This document shows, piece by piece, positions 1 to 8,131 of a stretch of DNA of 64,000 nt; the first letter of the stretch is position 1, and every line of letters starts with the position of its first letter. The notes beneath the pieces are model-generated. The model was not told where the DNA came from, did no database searches, and saw nothing but the letters and a program-made list of their open reading frames with translations. Source of the stretch: an uncultured Sulfitobacter sp. (lineage in GTDB: Bacteria; Pseudomonadota; Alphaproteobacteria; Rhodobacterales; Rhodobacteraceae); the NCBI GenBank assembly GCA_913060815.1, contig CAJXSZ010000001.1, positions 62,001 through 126,000 on the forward strand. The letters are read 5' to 3'. The position numbers and the translations under genes are program-made.

Positions 1-1245
1 ATCGCATGGCGCTACCTGCGTGCGCGTCGCGCCGAGGGCGGGGTGAGCACGATGACGTGGATCAGCCTCATCGGGATCACGCTGGCTGTCTTTGCTCTTA
101 TCGCCACGCTGGCCGTGCGCGCAGGGTTTCGCGCCGAATTTGTCGATACCATCGTGGGCGCCAACGCCCATGTCACGATCTACGAGATCGGGCAGGTGCA
201 GGCGAATGGTTCTGTAGATCGGGCGATCCGCGATTATGATGCGCTGGCCGCCCAAGTGGCCGAGGCACCGGGCGTGATCCGCGTCGCCCCGCTGGTGCGC
301 GGACAGGTCATGGCCAATTATCTCGGAGAATCCGCAGGGATGGAGGTCTATGGCATCGCACCCGAAGACTTCGCCACCATCCCCCGCGTGGCCAACCCCG
401 AAACAGCCATTGGTGATCTTGAGCGCTTTGGCGAAGGGATCGCCATTGGCTCTGGCATCGCGCGCAGCTTGAATGTGCAAGTCGGCGACCGCATCCGCCT
501 TCTGTCAGCCAACGGCGTGCGCACCCCTATGGGGACCAGCCCGCGGGTGAGCGCGTTTGAAGTGACCTATATCTTTACCGCGGGCCGCTATGACATCGAC
601 AAAACCCGCGCTTACCTGCCCATGGCCGAGGCGCAGCCTTTTTTCAATTCCGAGGGCGCCGTACACGAGCTTGAGGTGATGGTAGAAAATGCCGACGACA
701 TCGACGACTACGCCACAGGCATTCTGGAGGCAGCAGGCGACCGCGCCTATATCTGGACGTGGAAACAGCAGTTTGCAGGCTTCCTCGACACGCTCGATAT
801 CGAGGATAACGTGATGTCGGTGATTATGTCGATCCTTGTGCTGGTGGCGACCATGAACATCATCTCGGGCCTCATCATGTTGGTCAAAAACAAGGGCCGC
901 GACATCGGCATCCTGCGCACTATGGGCCTGTCCGAGGCCTCCATCCTGCGCGTCTTTTTTATCTGTGGCGCGTTTACAGGGATCATCGGCACTGTGCTGG
1001 GGGTGATCTTTGGCTGCCTCTTTGTGCTTTATGTGAACCAGATTTTCGGGCTGGTGAACTGGCTTTCGGGTGGCAACGCTTGGGATGCGTCCATCAGGGG
1101 CATCTACTTCCTGCCAGCCAAGTTGGAGCTGGGCGATGTCCTCTTCGCCATTAGCTTGTCGCTGGGTCTATCCTTCATCGTCACCATCTTCCCTGCGCGT
1201 CGTGCCGCGCGGATGAACCCCGTCGAGGCGCTGCGCTATGAGTGA
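1..1245 (+). CDS. lolE: LolC/LolE-type lipoprotein-releasing ABC permease (5' truncated by window edge)
   Basis: Permease subunit of the inner-membrane Lol system, which extracts outer-membrane lipoproteins and passes them to LolA. The reading frame is open from base 1 ([14 protein letters not shown]...), typical of the N-terminus of this family, so the real start lies upstream; the GTG at 43 is internal. One membrane segment follows [21 protein letters not shown], then a periplasmic MacB-like domain, then a C-terminal FtsX domain with three membrane segments ending in [17 protein letters not shown]. The last codons overlap lolD by 8 nt, so the two are translationally coupled. Alphaproteobacteria usually have a single LolC/E hybrid; LolC versus LolE cannot be decided here. 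Confidence 0.9.
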   Translation: MAWRYLRARRAEGGVSTMTWISLIGITLAVFALIATLAVRAGFRAEFVDTIVGANAHVTIYEIGQVQANGSVDRAIRDYDALAAQVAEAPGVIRVAPLVRGQVMANYLGESAGMEVYGIAPEDFATIPRVANPETAIGDLERFGEGIAIGSGIARSLNVQVGDRIRLLSANGVRTPMGTSPRVSAFEVTYIFTAGRYDIDKTRAYLPMAEAQPFFNSEGAVHELEVMVENADDIDDYATGILEAAGDRAYIWTWKQQFAGFLDTLDIEDNVMSVIMSILVLVATMNIISGLIMLVKNKGRDIGILRTMGLSEASILRVFFICGAFTGIIGTVLGVIFGCLFVLYVNQIFGLVNWLSGGNAWDASIRGIYFLPAKLELGDVLFAISLSLGLSFIVTIFPARRAARMNPVEALRYE

Positions 1246-1921
1246 TCCTGTGCTCCGCCTGACAGGCATTTCCAAAGCCTACAATCACGGCAAACCGAAT
1301 GAGGTGCAGGTCCTGCGCGGTATCGACCTTGAGGTGGGGCGCGGTGAAGTCGTGGCTCTCGTGGCTCCCTCTGGCGCGGGTAAATCGACGCTGCTGCACA
1401 TCGCTGGCCTGCTCGATACGCCAGATGCAGGCACGGTCGAGATTAATGGCACGGATATGAGCGGCAAGCGCGACAGTGCACGCACCGCTGTGCGCCGCAA
1501 TGATGTGGGCTTCATCTATCAATTCCACCACCTGCTGCCTGAATTTACGGCGGCCGAGAACATCATCCTGCCCCAGCGCGCGAATGGCACCAGCCATGCC
1601 AAGGCCCATTCCCGCGCGATGGAACTTCTGGACCAAGTCGGCGTCGCCCACCGCGCCGCCCACCGCCCTGCCGAACTTTCGGGCGGAGAGCAGCAGCGCG
1701 TCGCCTTCTGCCGCGCGCTGGCCAATGCGCCCAAGCTTCTGCTCGCGGATGAGCCGACAGGCAACCTTGACCCCGACACCTCCGAGACAGTCTTTGCCGC
1801 GCTCATGGCGCTGGTGCGAGGTACTGGGCTGAGTGCGCTCATCGCCACCCACAACCTCGACCTTGCCGCCCGCATGGACCGCCAGATCAAGCTGGACCAA
1901 GGCCAATTGCGCAACGATTAA
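1238..1921 (+). CDS. lolD: Lipoprotein-releasing system ATPase LolD
   Basis: ATP-binding subunit that powers the LolCDE lipoprotein extractor on the cytoplasmic face. Walker A (APSGAGKST, residues 43-51), signature LSGGEQQR (148-155) and Walker B LLLADEPT (167-174) are intact. The family's characteristic segment after the Q-loop, [10 protein letters not shown] (94-103), is also present. Its 227 residues are the usual length. The start overlaps the permease stop (ATGAGTGA), and no separate promoter is visible. Confidence 0.95.
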   Translation: MSDPVLRLTGISKAYNHGKPNEVQVLRGIDLEVGRGEVVALVAPSGAGKSTLLHIAGLLDTPDAGTVEINGTDMSGKRDSARTAVRRNDVGFIYQFHHLLPEFTAAENIILPQRANGTSHAKAHSRAMELLDQVGVAHRAAHRPAELSGGEQQRVAFCRALANAPKLLLADEPTGNLDPDTSETVFAALMALVRGTGLSALIATHNLDLAARMDRQIKLDQGQLRND

Positions 1922-1944
1922 TTCCACCCAACGGAGCCGCCCCA

Positions 1945-2925
1945 ATGCCTCAGATTTCCCTCGACGAGATTGAACAAACCGTCCGACAGGCATTGACCGC
2001 CCATGGTGCTGCCCCGTTCGCTGCCGCAGAAGTCGCCCGCGCCGTGCGCAAGGCCGAAAGCGTGGGCAACAAGATCTGTGGCCTCTATTATGTCGAAAGC
2101 TACTGCCAGCAGCTTCGCTCTGGCCGCGTGTCAGGCACGGTGACACCACAGGTCAGCACGCCGCGCAGCGGGACCGTGGTGGTTGATGCAGTTTTCGGCT
2201 TTGCCCAGCCCGCCTTTGCCCATGGCCTCCCCGTGGCGCTGGACGCGGCGCGCACGAACGGCGTGGCAAGCCTCGCAGTGGCCCACGCCCACACCTGCAC
2301 GTCATTGGGGTATTTCACCGAACAAATCGCTGCTGCTGGCATGATTGGCGTGGGCTTTACCAATGCCTCTCCCATCGTCGCAGCCCCAGGCGGCAAGACG
2401 CGGGCCATCGGTACCAACCCGATCGCCTTTTCCGTGCCTGACGGGCAGGGGGGGATCGCGATGCAGTTCGACCAATCCACAACTACCGTGGCGCTGGGCA
2501 AGATCACGATGGCCAAAGCAGCAGGGCAAAGCATCCCCGAAGGCTGGGCGCTTGACGCAAACGGCAACCCGACCACTGACCCTGACGCCGCGATCAAAGG
2601 GTCGCTTGTCTCTATGGGCGGCTACAAAGGCTGGGGCTTTGGTCTGATGGCTGAAATCCTCGCCGCGGCCATGACAGGCTCGGCGCTGTCACGCGATGTC
2701 AAACCGCTTAAAGCGTCCGAGGGTGCACCGCATGATCTCGGGCAATACTACCTGATCATCGACCCCTCGGCACAATCGGATTTCGGTGAGAAAATCCAGA
2801 CCCTCGCCGCGCATATCGCTCAAGACGAGGGCGCGCGCATGCCGGGTCAGAACAAGGTGGCGATGGACCCTGTCGACGTCGGCGATGACACTTGGAAACA
2901 GATCACAGGGCTTGCCAATGCCTAG
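1945..2925 (+). CDS. Ldh family NAD(P)-dependent oxidoreductase (malate/L-lactate dehydrogenase type)
   Basis: Protein of 326 residues of the Ldh_2 family, which includes malate/ureidoglycolate dehydrogenases and delta1-piperideine-2-carboxylate reductases. Family marks include the AHAHTCTSLGYFTEQIA segment, the GTNPIAFSVP loop and the C-terminal GGYKGWGFGLMAEILA stretch. An ACGGAG ribosome site precedes the ATG. It lies 23 nt after lolD and may be cotranscribed with it, although function gives no reason for that. Substrate cannot be told from sequence; ketimine or 2-oxo acid reduction are the usual options. Its TAG stop shares the palindrome CTAG with the stop of the convergent neighbour. 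Confidence 0.8.
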   Translation: MPQISLDEIEQTVRQALTAHGAAPFAAAEVARAVRKAESVGNKICGLYYVESYCQQLRSGRVSGTVTPQVSTPRSGTVVVDAVFGFAQPAFAHGLPVALDAARTNGVASLAVAHAHTCTSLGYFTEQIAAAGMIGVGFTNASPIVAAPGGKTRAIGTNPIAFSVPDGQGGIAMQFDQSTTTVALGKITMAKAAGQSIPEGWALDANGNPTTDPDAAIKGSLVSMGGYKGWGFGLMAEILAAAMTGSALSRDVKPLKASEGAPHDLGQYYLIIDPSAQSDFGEKIQTLAAHIAQDEGARMPGQNKVAMDPVDVGDDTWKQITGLANA

Positions 2926-3356
2926 GCCTGTTGCGTGATCCACACGCCGACCGCCATGGTCGCAATCCCCGCCGCGCGTGTCAGGCTCACGGGGGAGATT
3001 TGCGCGCCGAACAGCCCGTAGTGGTCAATGAGCGCGGCCGAGATCAACTGCCCCAACAGCACAAAGAACACTGCATTTCCGATCCCGAAATGCGGCGCGA
3101 TGAAGGTAATGCTCAGCAGATAAAACGCGATCAGTAGCCCCGCGAGAAACAGATGTTTCGGGGCGGCCCCCAGCTTGGCAAACCCTTGCGGCCCGACCAT
3201 GAGCGCCACCACCAAGGAGGTAAGACACGCCACGACAAACATCACCGTGGCCGCCGCCGCAGGCGAGCCGATCCGCCCGCCCAATTGCGCGTTGAGCGCG
3301 GCCAGCACAGGGATGCCAACCCCTGCCAGCACCATAATAACTGCATAATGTGCCAT
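2922..3356 (-). CDS. DMT-family small transporter (DUF606/YdcZ type)
   Basis: Short hydrophobic protein of about 144 residues with five predicted membrane segments, matching the YdcZ/DUF606 branch of the drug/metabolite transporter superfamily (half-size EamA-like). Typical segments are GVGIPVLAALNAQLGGRIGSP and NAVFFVLLGQLISAALIDHYG. I chose the ATG at 3356 because GAGGG lies 5-6 nt upstream; the longer frame beginning at 3434 has no ribosome site and a non-membrane N-terminus. Substrate unknown. Confidence 0.75.
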   Translation of the reverse strand: MAHYAVIMVLAGVGIPVLAALNAQLGGRIGSPAAAATVMFVVACLTSLVVALMVGPQGFAKLGAAPKHLFLAGLLIAFYLLSITFIAPHFGIGNAVFFVLLGQLISAALIDHYGLFGAQISPVSLTRAAGIATMAVGVWITQQA

Positions 3357-3381
3357 AGACGCCCTCATTTCCAACACCGCT

Positions 3382-4065
3382 TCATGTGCAAATCCGCTCC
3401 AGATCAATCCCGTCCCACGGCAGCCCCACATCATGCGCAGGGGTTTGGGGCAGGGCAGCGACAGGCATCACCTGAGACACGAGCGCATGCAGCCGCTTGG
3501 TCCGCTCGCCTTGTGGCTGGAGCGCTGTGCAACAGACCATCTCCTCCACGATCGAGCCTTGCTGCTCGAACCCGAAATCGAGGAACTTTCGATCGTCCAC
3601 GTCGAACAAATAGGGGTCGCTGCTCACCCGATGCTCCCGCGCCGCGCGCAGCGGGGAATAGCCCGTCAGCTTGCGGTTCTGCCACTGCCACACATGCGTC
3701 AACTCATGCGCCAGCAGCATCGCGGCAACCAGCCCGATGCGGTCGGGATAGTCGGGCAGGTAGTCGTCGAGATACCAGTCCTTGTCAAACAGCACACGAT
3801 TATACAGCGCCACCGCAGCGGGTTTGGAGGTCACGATCTTCTCTTCCGTATTGGGCGGAAAGATCAACTCCCGACACGTCGTGCGAGGCCGCGGCTTGCG
3901 CCGAAACGTAACCGCCCGCGTCGGCGCCCCGTCATGCAAGCGGACTTTGGAGACGTCGAGCGCAGGGCCATGAATAGTCGCCGCAAACACCCGCTCGGTC
4001 GGGGTAAGCGGGCGGGAGGGCGCGCAAGAGGCGAGGAGTAAAACGAGGAGCACGGCGTTACGCAT
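3382..4065 (-). CDS. Putative lipoprotein with HELTH zinc-protease-like motif
   Basis: Protein of 227 residues. It begins with a lipoprotein signal (hydrophobic LLVLLLASC, lipobox Cys14), so it should be anchored on the periplasmic side. Residues 120-124 read HELTH, followed by VWQWQN, which matches the HExxH zinc site of minimal metallopeptidases. No clear third ligand or known domain is recognised, so peptidase activity is an inference. It lies 26 nt upstream of the DMT transporter on the same strand and could form an operon with it. Confidence 0.6.
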   Translation of the reverse strand: MRNAVLLVLLLASCAPSRPLTPTERVFAATIHGPALDVSKVRLHDGAPTRAVTFRRKPRPRTTCRELIFPPNTEEKIVTSKPAAVALYNRVLFDKDWYLDDYLPDYPDRIGLVAAMLLAHELTHVWQWQNRKLTGYSPLRAAREHRVSSDPYLFDVDDRKFLDFGFEQQGSIVEEMVCCTALQPQGERTKRLHALVSQVMPVAALPQTPAHDVGLPWDGIDLERICT

Positions 4066-4241
4066 GGGCGTATAAGGGCAAAGGGGCCTTTGATGCGCAA
4101 GCAGAAAACTTGGGGGGTGTATCTAAGCGTCTGCCCAATCAATAACGCTTGCGTTCGTTTTACCCGCAATGCAATGGATGGTATCAGTGCGCGCTTAGCG
4201 GTATCCCGTCTCAGATTGGGGTGGCCTTTGGTGAAACCACT

Positions 4242-4901
4242 CTATTCTTCATCTGGTGCAGGCAAGCCCAGAGGTTCCTCAGAAGCTGGAATCTGCTCAT
4301 ATTGCTTTGAGCCGCCACGCGTTATGTCAGCAACTTCTTTCATCCGTTTAGTAAGTGGCTCTACCTTGCGTCCGAATTTGCCAAGGGCATCACCTATATC
4401 AACAACTCCCGCAAGCACTGTATCAAGCTTACCTAGTTCTCGATGAACCTCTTTCTCAATGGCCGCAATTCGATTTAAAAGTCTGACTTTGTGCGGCTCA
4501 TCAAATACCTCAGAAGCAAAAATTATTTTTCGCATATCTGTGCACAACTCATAAACACGTGCTTTGTCTTTTTCTCCTAGGTGGAATCTAGGGATTAGCT
4601 CGAAAGTATTTTGATCATGTTCGTTATTTTTTTCGGTAGGATACTGTTTACCGACTTCCAAACTGGCTTTGAGGCGGTTTTTTAACAAGTACATACCGCT
4701 ATCGCTGGCAGGAGTGCCATTATCAGCTTCTTTAACTAGTGAGACAAAACGCTTAGGAAGACGGTCTGAACAGATATCCACGAGATGAGCGAGCTCATCT
4801 ATTTCAACTCTCAGTGATTGATAATCATCGCTAAGTTCTTCTATTAATTTAGAAACTCGGATAAGCGCTTTCTCGGTGATCTCACCTTCCCCCTCAAACA
4901 T
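4242..4901 (-). CDS. AT-rich hypothetical protein coupled to the 3' end of parE
   Basis: Protein of 219 residues, mostly charged and helical (EKALIRVSKLIEELSDD, AIEKEVHRELGKLDTVL), probably coiled-coil and cytoplasmic; no membrane segment or signal. No family recognised. The start at 4901 is set by GGAGGAG just upstream; it overlaps the parE stop (ATGTTTGA), so translation is coupled to parE. Base composition is clearly lower in GC than both neighbours and codon use is unlike them, suggesting horizontal acquisition into the position right behind a housekeeping gene. The 176 bases between it and the lipoprotein gene hold nothing recognisable. Confidence 0.6.
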   Translation of the reverse strand: MFEGEGEITEKALIRVSKLIEELSDDYQSLRVEIDELAHLVDICSDRLPKRFVSLVKEADNGTPASDSGMYLLKNRLKASLEVGKQYPTEKNNEHDQNTFELIPRFHLGEKDKARVYELCTDMRKIIFASEVFDEPHKVRLLNRIAAIEKEVHRELGKLDTVLAGVVDIGDALGKFGRKVEPLTKRMKEVADITRGGSKQYEQIPASEEPLGLPAPDEE

Positions 4902-6855
4902 CCAACTCCTCCACAAACCGCGCGTTCTCCTGAATGTACTGGAACCGCAGCTCGGGCTTCTTGCCCATCAACCGCTCCACCAGATCGCCGGTCTGTCCTG
5001 CCACATCCTCCTGTACGGTGACCCTAATCAACTTGCGCGTCGCAGGGTCCATCGTGGTCTCTTTGAGGTCCTTCGCATCCATCTCGCCCAAACCCTTGAA
5101 GCGTTGCAGGTCAATCTTGCCCTTCCCGCCAAGGCCCTTCTCGAGCAGCGCGTCCTTCTCCGCATCGTCAGCCACATAGACCCGCTTGGCCCCCTGCGTC
5201 AGACGGTACAAAGGCGGGCAGGCGAGATAGAGATGCCCGTGATCAATCAGCGGGCGCATCTGGGTGTAGAAGAACGTCATCAACAGCGCCGCGATATGCG
5301 CGCCATCCACGTCCGCGTCCGTCATGATGATGATCTTGTCATAGCGCAGATCGTCGAGGTTGAATTTCGTCCCCATCCCGACACCCAGCGCCTCGCACAG
5401 ATCGTTGATCTCGGCGTTGGTGTTGAGCTTGCCTGACGCAGCACCCAGCACGTTTAGGATTTTACCCTTTAGCGGCAGCAGCGCTTGGTTCACGCGGTTG
5501 CGCGCGCCCTTGCCAGAGCCGCCAGCGGAATCGCCCTCCACGATAAACAGCTCCGTGCCTGCGCGGTCCTTGGACGTACAATCGGTGAGCTTTCCAGGCA
5601 GGCGCAGCTTCTTGGTGGCGGACTTGCGCGCCGTCTCCTTTTCCTGACGGCGGCGCAGACGTTCTTCGGCGCGCAGAACAAGGAAATCGAGGATAGCACC
5701 CGCAGATTTCGTATCCGCCGCCAGCCAGTTGTCGAAGTGGTCGCGCACGGCGTTCTCGACCATGCGCTGGGCGTCGACGGTGGCCAGACGGTCCTTGGTC
5801 TGGCCCACAAATTCAGGCTCGCGGATAAAGATCGAGACCAGCGCACAGCCGCCCGTGATCAGGTCTTCGCGGGTGATGGTGCTGGCCTTCCTGTTGCCGA
5901 CCAATTCGCCGTAGGCTTTGATTCCCTTGAGGATCGCGGACCAGAACCCTGCCTCATGGGTGCCGCCCTCGGGTGTGGGCACGGTGTTACAGTAGGACTG
6001 AATGAACCCGTCGCGCGACGGGGTCCAGTTTACGGCCCATTCGACTTTGCCGGGCTGGCCGAATTTCTCTTTGAAATCGACCGATCCACCGAATGGCACT
6101 TCGGCATAGTTGGTCGACTTCGCCAGCACTTCGTTGAGGTAGTCAGTCAGGCCATTGGGGAAGTGGAACGTCGCTTCTTGTGGCATGTCGCCGTCGGGCA
6201 AGGCGGATTTCCAGCGGATCTCAACGCCCGAGAACAGGAACGCCTTGGAGCGCGCCATAGAAAACAGCCGCGAGGGCCGCAGTTGCAGGTTGCCGAAAAT
6301 TTCGGGATCAGGATGGAAAGTCACCGCCGTGCCGCGGCGGTTCGGTGCTGCCCCGATCTTCTCAAGGCTGCCCTGCGGCACACCGCGAGAGAACTCCATC
6401 GCGAAGAGTTCACGGTTCTTGGCTACTTCCACGCGCAGGTGATCAGACAGCGCGTTCACAACCGAGGAGCCGACCCCGTTCAAACCGCCCGAGGTCTCGT
6501 AGTTATCGCCCGAAAACTTGCCGCCCGCGTTGAGCGTGCAAAAGATGATCTCCAACGCAGACTTTGAAGGGTCCTTGGGGTGCGGATCGATCGGGATGCC
6601 GCGCCCGTTGTCGCGCACGGTGACATGGCCATTCTCGTGCAGCTCAAGCTCGATCCATGTGGCGTGGCCTGCGACGGCTTCGTCCATCGAGTTGTCGATG
6701 ATCTCCGCCACCATGTGGTGTAGCGCGCGGTCATCCTTGCCGCCAATGTACATGCCGGGACGCAGGCGCACATGCTCCATATCCTCCAGCACCTGAATGG
6801 ACGAGGCGTCATAGTCGGAGGCTTTGGGCGTATTGCCGGAGAGAAGATCGGACAT
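4894..6855 (-). CDS. parE: DNA topoisomerase IV subunit B
   Basis: ATPase subunit of topoisomerase IV, which with ParC decatenates sister chromosomes. The 653 residues show the GHKL ATPase domain (RPGMYIGG, EIIDNSMDEA, DNGRGIP), the transducer domain, and the TOPRIM core with EGDSAGGSGKGARNR and DADVDGAHI. The sequence ends in the usual RFVEELDV. The ParE rather than GyrB assignment rests on length and on the absence of the long GyrB insert; confirmation by tree is advisable. The stop overlaps the start of the AT-rich gene behind it. Confidence 0.93.
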   Translation of the reverse strand: MSDLLSGNTPKASDYDASSIQVLEDMEHVRLRPGMYIGGKDDRALHHMVAEIIDNSMDEAVAGHATWIELELHENGHVTVRDNGRGIPIDPHPKDPSKSALEIIFCTLNAGGKFSGDNYETSGGLNGVGSSVVNALSDHLRVEVAKNRELFAMEFSRGVPQGSLEKIGAAPNRRGTAVTFHPDPEIFGNLQLRPSRLFSMARSKAFLFSGVEIRWKSALPDGDMPQEATFHFPNGLTDYLNEVLAKSTNYAEVPFGGSVDFKEKFGQPGKVEWAVNWTPSRDGFIQSYCNTVPTPEGGTHEAGFWSAILKGIKAYGELVGNRKASTITREDLITGGCALVSIFIREPEFVGQTKDRLATVDAQRMVENAVRDHFDNWLAADTKSAGAILDFLVLRAEERLRRRQEKETARKSATKKLRLPGKLTDCTSKDRAGTELFIVEGDSAGGSGKGARNRVNQALLPLKGKILNVLGAASGKLNTNAEINDLCEALGVGMGTKFNLDDLRYDKIIIMTDADVDGAHIAALLMTFFYTQMRPLIDHGHLYLACPPLYRLTQGAKRVYVADDAEKDALLEKGLGGKGKIDLQRFKGLGEMDAKDLKETTMDPATRKLIRVTVQEDVAGQTGDLVERLMGKKPELRFQYIQENARFVEELDV

Positions 6856-7028
6856 GGGGACGGGCCTGCTGCTGTTGTTTTTCGTTAAGTGCCATTTTGA
6901 CAGGCTGTAACGGGCGGGGCAATCGTCATGCGCGGTTTATCCACCGCTAAAGTGATCCGCGCTGCGCAATTCCTCTTTTCCGAGGGGCTATCCCGCGCTA
7001 GGAGGCGTTTAAACCGACGGAGCCACCC

Positions 7029-7694
7029 ATGGACCAAACGCCTGATCCCACACTGCGCGACTTGCCCGACTGGCGCTACCTGCTGCAGGAATATGACGAG
7101 CTCTACCGCTACTTGCCTGCAGGCGGGTCGGACCGTATTCGCGGCCACCAGCGCAAGGTGCGCGAGGCGATCAGCCGTCTGCTCAAGAAGAATGCCACCA
7201 TCCGCTTGCAAGAACGCGCCGAGAAGCCTGTGACAGCGCATCTGCGCCGCGCATTGGATGAGGGGCGGCAAGGGGTGCTGGCCCCCGTGGTGCGCGCGTT
7301 CGATGCGCTCGATTCACAGCTGAGCTGGCAGTACGGCTATGAGAAAGTACCGAAAGGTTTGGCCAATTCATATGCTTACGCGGAGCTTGCAGGGCTCAAC
7401 GGTCCTATCGTGAGTGACGAAATCATCCTTGGGGTGGTCTTGTTTGCGCCGGGCTGCACCTATCCTGCCCATGCGCATAAGGGCATCACCGAAAGCTATG
7501 TCTGCCTGTCGGGCGCGGTGAGTGAGAACCATCAGGGCGTTTACGTACCTGGCTCCATGATCTTCAATCCGCCTGACCATCTGCATCGCATCACCGTAGG
7601 CGACCGCGAGCCCGCGCTTCTGGCCTATGCGTGGATCGGCGACAAAGCAGACTTGCATGCGCAGAAAATGGTCTTCACCCGCACCCGTAGGTAG
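7029..7694 (+). CDS. dddL: Dimethylsulfoniopropionate lyase DddL
   Basis: Predicted to cleave DMSP to dimethyl sulfide plus acrylate. The 221-residue protein fits the DddL cupin family over its whole length: N-terminal LPDWRYLLQEYDELYR with AGGS, the segment KPVTAHL, and a C-terminal cupin with H148, H150, E155, Y157 (HAHKGITESY) and H186, the expected metal ligands and catalytic tyrosine. VYVPGSMIFNPP is also typical. ATG at 7029 has a CGGAG site 8 nt upstream. It is a single gene with its own 170 bp leader behind divergent parE; no acrylate-handling genes (acuI, acuK) are adjacent. A generic cupin is the alternative, but the N-terminal match makes it unlikely. Confidence 0.85.
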   Translation: MDQTPDPTLRDLPDWRYLLQEYDELYRYLPAGGSDRIRGHQRKVREAISRLLKKNATIRLQERAEKPVTAHLRRALDEGRQGVLAPVVRAFDALDSQLSWQYGYEKVPKGLANSYAYAELAGLNGPIVSDEIILGVVLFAPGCTYPAHAHKGITESYVCLSGAVSENHQGVYVPGSMIFNPPDHLHRITVGDREPALLAYAWIGDKADLHAQKMVFTRTRR

Positions 7695-8131
7695 CGAAGG
7701 TTCTCGCCTGAATTGTGCCCAAGTCTTGCGTGTCGTTTGACGCGCGCCGCCGAATTTGAGGCACCCCCGATTTGGAAACAATCAAGGGTTAAGTCCGCGG
7801 TGGTTGCGGTCTTAACAACAGTGGCAAAGCCTTGAAAATGAGGCGTTTGCTTCAAAATTCCCCGAAAATCCAAGACGGTAAAATGCCGCCTGCGGTAATC
7901 CGTCATGGAATCAAGCGCGTAAAGAATTGTGTCTCAATAGAGCGCCAATAGTGTTGGTATCGCCATAATCTGTGCGTTTCGCTTACTCGGGATTGCATTT
8001 TCGCGTCGCGGCTCAGCGGCTTTGTCCAATTAATATCAAATTGTCGTCGCTACGGCCCCACATTGGCCTGTCACAAATGCTGCAACAAGGGCGCTGCCTG
8101 ATGCAGTGCGCCGCGACAGGAATTGACTACA
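7695..8131 (+). other. 437 bp intergenic region before the RTX gene
   Basis: No credible gene on either strand; short frames here run antisense to dddL or lack ribosome sites. The stretch is richer in A and T than the flanks and probably holds the promoter and a long leader for the RTX gene. I could not pick out a convincing -35/-10 pair or terminator. Confidence 0.5.

Noticed and set aside
5485-6567. 360-codon plus-strand frame inside parE
   Set aside because: Antisense to a fully conserved topoisomerase gene; composition follows the third-codon GC bias of parE.
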